Shown here piece after piece: positions 58,433 to 64,000 of a stretch of 64,000 nucleotides of DNA (positions are counted from its first letter, which is position 1; every line of letters starts with the position of its first letter). Location: contig OZ024844.1 in assembly GCA_964017145.1 (NCBI GenBank), positions 310,001 to 374,000 of the forward strand. The letters are read 5' to 3'. Source of the DNA: Agrocybe praecox (lineage: Eukaryota > Basidiomycota > Agaricomycetes > Agaricales > Agrocybaceae). Below the pieces are notes generated by a model that saw only the letters and a program-made list of their open reading frames with translations, did no database searches and had not been told where the DNA came from. The position numbers and the translations under genes are program-made.

Positions 58433-60313
58433 ATGATGCAGTACGAGAACATTCTTGAACCAAGCGACTTGAAAAGCGACGACTTGATTATCCTGTGAGT
58501 ATGCTTGCTCGAGCTGAGATTCAAGAGAAATAATCGCGAAGCGCAATTGGGCTCTTAAGGCTCATGGGACCATCGGGGGGAGGAAAGACGCATGTATGTG
58601 GCCATATTATTCCTATATGTCATCTATTAAAACAAAACAGATCATAAACAAATTCACAAATTGTCCCAATCAACCTTCGTCAAGCGTTTTGGTTTCATAT
58701 ACGTCACAAGTAACTGCTACCAGGATCAAAGCCCATCCCAAATTCAATGATCGTGTAGTCCTGGTAGATACCCCAGGCTTCGATAATACAGAGATGACCG
58801 ATATCCAAATCCTAGAATTGATTGAACACTGGTTGGTAAACATATAAACTGACATTCGTGCTTTGGAATCTGATCCATTTTTTACGCAGGCTTTCCTCAG
58901 ATAAACGCCTTTCTGGAATATTGTATGTCGATCAAATCTTCAATACTCGGCCCAGCGGCGCTCGCATTCTTAGGATGCATATGCTTCGAGAGTTCTGCGG
59001 CATGCATGCTGCGAAGAATCTTGTTTTTGTAACGACGATGTGGGATAATCCTCACGCTGGTGCGATAAACGTCGAGTGGGAGCGGCAACACAAGGAATGG
59101 ATTGCAGGATTGGTCATTCGTGGTGCGAAGTATACCAGGTTTCTCAATACATCGACTAGCGCTGTGAAGATTATCGAAGATTTGCTTCGTACACATCACG
59201 ACTCACCCATTATGCTCCAGGATATAAGCTCCATCCGAAGTCTGTCCCAACCATTCATACATTGTGAAAACCTCGACAATCCTACAGATCTCACAAAAGA
59301 CGATATAGTCATTGTGTAAGCGTCCATTTTTTTGTTGTCTTCTTCCGTCTAGTTGTTCAAATAATGGACTTTAAACAGGGTAATGGGTCCTACCGGAACA
59401 GGAAAAAGCAACGTGGGTTTTCTTTTCTTTTTTTGAAAAACTCTGTACCAGCAAATGACACTTTCTGACATGCATACCAGTTCATAGATCAACTCACTGG
59501 CCTGCCAAACAAACGATCAGGCTCTACTCTTACCTCGTGGACAACTGATGTTGGCGCAGTACGGATACACAATCACGTAATTTACGAGAATAAAATCGTT
59601 ATAGTCGATACTCCAGGCCTAAACGACACCAACAAATCGGACGAGGAAGTTATTCGAGTCATTGTGACCTGGCTACAGGCTATGTAAGATCAGATATTTT
59701 TGACTTTATGAGATGGCCCATTAATGCAACCTACCTTATAGAGTCAAAAACGGTGCTTCCGTCCATGCAATCGTATACTTGCACCGAATAACGGATGTGC
59801 GAATGGCAGGTGGATTTGAACAGTTCGAGAACTTTTTCGGACAAGGCAATCCGCGGCATGTTTTTCTCGTGACAACGATGTGGGACGAGCTTATCACAAT
59901 GGAAATAGGCGCTAAACGCGAGCAGGACCTTTCAGGGACCTGTTGGAAATCAATGATCAATGGCGGTGCATCTATGTACAGATTTCAAAACTCGCTTCAT
60001 TCTGCTCGACAGCTTTTGGCCAACATACTAATTAAACTGCTCGATCGCGATTCTGAGAGAAAGAATCAATGGAACTTGTTTATGGCTAGGCCCCAGGAGT
60101 CTGAGGATCACTCCGATATGATGGCAAAGTAATTCCTCCGTTCATTCAGTGGCAGCAATAACAAAATGATGAAAACACAGGTTGGGTACAAACCAAAATG
60201 CAACCACTAGGATTGACTTAGATGATATCGAATTACGTGGGGTGCAACCTCCCCTCACCGTGTACGTACCCAACTGCAGATATCACTTGCTTCGACATCT
60301 TATTATACCATAA
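58433..60313 (+). CDS. Double-domain AIG1-like GTPase (HRITD class, both modules)
   Basis: Exons 58433-58494, 58560-58593, 58641 to about 58838, 58890-59315, 59379-59412, 59481-59683, 59742-60128 and 60181-60313. Module 1: KSDDLIIL, LMGPSGGGKTH, VLVDTPGFDNTEMTD, ILYVDQIFNTRPSG (HR of the box lost) and FVTTMWDNP. The same exon continues LTKDDIVIV and joins module 2: VMGPTGTGKSN, VIVDTPGLNDTNKSD, IVYLHRITDVRMAGG and LVTTMWDEL. The third intron donor of module 1 is AT where paralogues have GT; an in-frame weak donor (GTTGGT) lies nearby at 58839. The C-terminal 45 residues are unlike the other copies. Confidence 0.8.
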
Positions 60314-60466
60314 ACGTTGCTAGCTCCTTGACCACTAGCAATCAATATCAACCACTTTCATCTCTCGAAGAACATCACAAAAATAAATCTCTCTCGGTAT
60401 ATCAATTTTAATTTGACCCCCATTGTAGCAGCATTAACAAGTGCCGTACAGAACAGGTCTCATACT

Positions 60467-61726
60467 ATGGCCCAGAGCTCAAAAACTGGTAAGAGTAGAA
60501 TTTTCAAAGGTGGGATGACGTTCACGCTAACATCTTCTAGAGAATGACAATACGCCGAAGTCACCTTCCAACGAGGGCCCAAATCAAACACCAGTCCCTT
60601 CGATTATTGTCAAAGGAACGAGGACTATCAAAAAATTCGATGGGCTAAAGGAGGATGATATGATAATTCTGTCCGCATCTTTTCAGCTCTGAAGAACGGC
60701 TGGAGATACTTATTTCACATTTTTTACAGCTTTATGGGACCGAACAAGTCTGGTAAAAGCAATGTGGGCCGACATTTCTCCCAGCGACGCTTGCTTTCTG
60801 ACAAATTTACAGCTCATAGACACTATCACCGGACAACCAGGCAAACGAGCCAATATTGGCCTGCTCTCTACCACTTTCGTAGTGAATTCTGTAAGGATCT
60901 TAACAGACGACTCGTTCTATAAAAGTCGCCTCGTGCTTGTCGACACTCCTGGATTTGGTAATACAAACAAGACGGATTTCGAAATTCTAGAAATTATCAG
61001 CAAATTCTTGGTTACAACGTAAGCCCTCCTGTTTAATCGTGCTGAATATCTATCTGAACGACACTTATCAGGTATGCAAAACATGTCAAGATCACTGGGG
61101 TTGTGTATCTGCACCGCATCACTGATAACCGCCTTGCTGGGACCCTTCATCGCAGCTTCCATGTTTTCACTAAGATCTGCGGAGAGAACGCGGTGAAGAA
61201 TGTCGCTCTAGTTACAACGATGTGGGACGAAATTGACGAGGAAACCGGACAAGAACGCGAAAAGGAAGTCAAAAACAAGTTATGGGGAACGATGAAAGAA
61301 GCCCACCATCTACGTTTCGATAACACTTATGGTTGTGCGTGGAAGGTCATCGAAGAGCTCACAAAGCACCAACAGCCAGACAACCACACCGTACTCTCTC
61401 TGCAAACAGAGATGGTAAAGGAGAAAATGAAACTCATGGAGACCAAGGCTGCGCAGGCACTCTTCACACCATTGAACGCCATAATGGCAGAGCAAGATTC
61501 CCTTTCCCAACAGGATGCCCCAACTCAGAGCGCGGAAGAAAAGGCGAATATATTGCTCAACGAAACAATCGCCAATCAAGCTGCAATCGACGCGCTACTC
61601 AGCGAGCTCGGCGACAAATCGTCACCCTTCGGCCATAAGGTTACTAACCACCTCATTAATACTTGGAGGAGCCTTTGGGGGGTAACAATCGTATGTACCT
61701 GTATTCTGAGCGTTCTAGTTTGCTGA
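60467..61726 (+). CDS. Tail-anchored AIG1-like GTPase (HRITD class), copy b
   Basis: Exons 60467-60488, 60541-60670, 60731-60764, 60813-61018 and 61072-61726 give 348 aa. KEDDMIIL, FMGPNKSGKSN, VDTPGFGNTNKTD, VVYLHRITDNRLAGTLHRSF and LVTTMWDEI follow, then ETKAAQALFTPLNAIMAEQD and the tail LWGVTIVCTCILSVLVC. The P-loop NKSGKSN and the DTPGFGN change (Asp to Gly) distinguish it from its sister at 54917-56135, which is nearly identical elsewhere. The donor after exon 2 (GTCCGC) is weak. Confidence 0.86.
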
Positions 61727-62265
61727 TGTTGATTGATATCATAATGCAGCCTCTCCGTGGATCACCCACCTCATCGAGATGAAACCGTGGAAATACAATT
61801 GAACAAACTGCAAATTGTTGATTATAGTACCACGGCGTTGAATGCCTATCTTCAATACGTATAAAAAATAAATGTGGATTGTGATGTATTCACTGCGAAA
61901 CTGCGTGGGTTAATTGGATTGGAGTCTGGACGTATGCGATTTACAATTATGTAGTAAACGGCTTTAAGAGGTTCTACAAAACTTACCTAGGTACTAGGAG
62001 CCTACAAATTCCCAATACCCTGTGAGCTAGATATCAAAGTACGCAACCAACACGCCCAAAACGAAGCACAGGTGAGTGACAAGTTGTTTGGGACACAAAA
62101 CCATATGGTCTGCTTTACGGATTCCTCGGATAGTTTCGACCTTTTGGGTTAACTTGAAGCAACTGAATAATATCAGATTTATTTGACCATGACGATACAT
62201 AGTTGAGTTAGGGATGGAAGATCTGCGGATGGTATTATCGATACCAGTTATTATGAAGGTATTAT
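61727..62265. other. Convergent 3' flanks
   Basis: The first about 70 bp after 61726 still match the flank after 56135, so the duplication extends past the stop. Nothing else seen. Confidence 0.45.
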
Positions 62266-63357
62266 TTAAATCCCAAACAACCTGCGTAATTTGCGCGAAA
62301 AGGGAATTTTGAGTTGCTTGACCTGAGAAAGAATTATTTTTTCCTTCTCCTTCAACTCTGCGTGTCTCGCCTGTGCCTCGGGATCGCCGTCATTCGCCAT
62401 GCTCCGTTCCAATTCTGCCATCCTTTTCTGCATAGCTATCACTTCTTTGAGTGTATATCGTAGCTCTTGAGCTGCCTTGGTCTCCGGAATAACTTTTTTG
62501 CGAGTAACAAGCTCTTGTTGAATCTCTAAAGCTTGAGGTTCCTCTGATTTCGTATGTCGACGTTGTTCAACCATATGCCTAACAGCATTCGCCACCACAG
62601 CCTCGGCGGATTCTGGAGTACGATAATATCTCATGACATGTGCGCCTTTTTCAATCATGGCCTTCCAGTGGTCTTCCCGAAATTCGGATTCGCGTTGCTC
62701 TTCTGCACGGTGCTGCCCAGCATTAGATGATGGCCAATTGGTTGTACAAAGAATGACGCTTGGTAAAGCAACGTCCCCGCACATATGGTTGAACATTGCA
62801 AGATTTTTTCTGGCTGTACCAGTGAATCTCTTCTGGGAGATGTCGTGAAGGTACAAAACCCCGCCAAGAATATGTGTTTGGTCTTTATAACTTCAATTAT
62901 ACGGAAATGGAGTCAGTATCATGAACTCCGAGAGTTTGTATTATGGTCGCTCACGCCTTCTTTAGCCACTCTGCAATTCGAGTCAAGATGACCGCATCTC
63001 CTTCGTTGGTGTCATCAAAGCCAGGTGTGTCGAGGACAACCAAGTTGTGCTCTGTAGCTAGTCCCCGTATCTTAACATTCAGAACTTCTACTGGGGTGGG
63101 TTCGCTGGTGCAAGACGATAGTTGGTGCCCGACTTTCATCTTTTCCTCTCTTATGAGCACGTTGATAAACTATTTATCCTGGTAAGCTTTAGGGCGTCAA
63201 TCAAATTGGCGGGTCACATACAGTGCTTTTACCGGCACCCGTTGGACCCATGATTCTGTGCTGGAAATGTTAGAGGACTGGCGAACAATATATCCAGCGC
63301 GGGAGGGACTCACGGAATTATAATATTTATTGGACCTTTTGAACTTGAACTAGCCAT
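62266..63357 (-). CDS. AIG1-like GTPase (HDIS class, single domain)
   Basis: Exons (minus) 63314-63357, 63222-63255, 62955-63169 and 62266-62890 give 305 aa. MASSSSKGPINIIIP, IMGPTGAGKST, VGHQLSSCTSEPT, VVLDTPGFDDTNEGD, VLYLHDISQKRFTGTARKNL and ILCTTNWPSS are in order. The tail has KKVIPETKAAQELRYTLKEV and ends KIPFSRKLRRLFGI. Intact and close to 41873-42997. It is the last clear member of the cluster. Confidence 0.9.
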
Positions 63358-63750
63358 GATAGAGAGCGTGCAAACCTAAAGTATCGTAATTTGTGAAGTG
63401 GAACGGATTATCGAGAGCTTCAAGAAAGTATAGCACTGTTCTCCACCAAGTGGTAAATACCAGAGACGTGCAGTAAAAGGCTAGGAAGCAAGCGGCCTGC
63501 AGCCTGCAGGCGGCCAAAGATCGTGTTCTATCGGACAGACTGGTAAAACGTGTTGGATGTGTGTCAATTATTAATAGATCAATGTGATAACGGGTTCGTC
63601 GATTATTTTTTTCACTGAACTGAACTGGCAACAAACCAAGCTGACAATATAGATCTTTATCAGTCATATTTTGTCTTTCTGGAGTGTTTCGACTGACCAG
63701 GGATTACAACAGGCCAACAGGTTCTTCAAGTTGCCCACCGTTGCAGGCGT
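63358..63750. other. Intergenic at the right edge of the cluster
   Basis: No gene supported. A short CCTGCAG/CCTGCAGG direct-repeat palindrome lies near 63498-63508. Confidence 0.4.
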
Positions 63751-64000
63751 CAGGCTAACCAATTGTAATCCACCCCACTCTTGGTTGTTAAAACATTTCC
63801 CAAAAGGCCACTCATCGTTGGCCTGTCACCTGGAGTACACAATCTTCCAAGTTCCAAAAAACGTCTTCTCTGTATTGCAGTCTTTTGGTAAGCCGTTTGT
63901 AATTTCGGCGTGCACGCCGGAGTTTGACGGACAACTTTCAAAAGAAAAAAGTCAACAATTCCCACATAATGGGTGGAAGAAACATAGTAATACCGTACGC
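63751..64000 (-). CDS. Possible 3' end of a protein kinase-like gene (partial)
   Basis: On the minus strand the frame includes FLELGRLCTPGDRPTMSGLL followed by GNVLTTKSGVDYNWLA and a stop. The PGDRPTMSGLL part resembles the end of a protein kinase domain (the invariant Arg of subdomain XI in 'DPxxRPTM'). The rest of the gene would lie beyond the window edge. Exon limits are unknown and the match is short. Confidence 0.3.

Overview
The window looks like a chromosome piece from a filamentous basidiomycete, most likely a mushroom-forming agaricomycete. Genes carry many short (about 45-70 nt) introns, they alternate strands freely, and the families include basidiomycete DUF6593 proteins, a Rap1 telomere protein, Rad7, Suv3 and Atg15. 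The species cannot be named from the sequence.

Left part (1-30 kb) is a mixed housekeeping and accessory region. It holds a DUF1349 protein, eIF2A, an unidentified 212-aa protein, a tandem array of four membrane-anchored GNAT acetyltransferases (the fourth broken by a stop codon), the repair protein Rad7, a tail-to-tail pair of DUF6593 genes, Rap1, a 20-exon MFS transporter, a two-TM hypothetical protein and the mitochondrial RNA helicase Suv3. A 0.9-kb segment bounded by inverted repeats (5868-6792) looks like a non-autonomous transposable element. A decayed GTPase fragment sits at about 2 kb.

Right part (30.0-63.4 kb) is almost wholly a cluster of one family: AIG1/IAN-like P-loop GTPases, interrupted only by ATG15. 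I resolve 16 genes carrying 22 G domains. Six genes encode two G domains in one polypeptide. In all 22 modules the Walker A motif is encoded by its own 34-nt microexon, entered by a phase-2 intron and left by a phase-0 intron. Two sequence classes are mixed in the cluster: an 'HRITD...TTMW' class and an 'HDIS...TTKW' class. Most genes alternate strand, giving repeated divergent and convergent pairs. Two single-domain copies end in a hydrophobic tail that could anchor them in a membrane. Some copies show possible decay or specialisation: a Walker A Lys-to-Arg change, altered splice donors, and degenerate G4 motifs.

The cluster resembles, in layout only, the clustered immunity-associated GTPase families of plants and vertebrates (IAN/GIMAP): fast duplication, membrane tails and mixed active and degenerate G domains. 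That the fungal cluster has a role in self/non-self recognition or stress is inference. Exon structures below were built by eye from splice signals, reading-frame continuity and comparison among paralogues.
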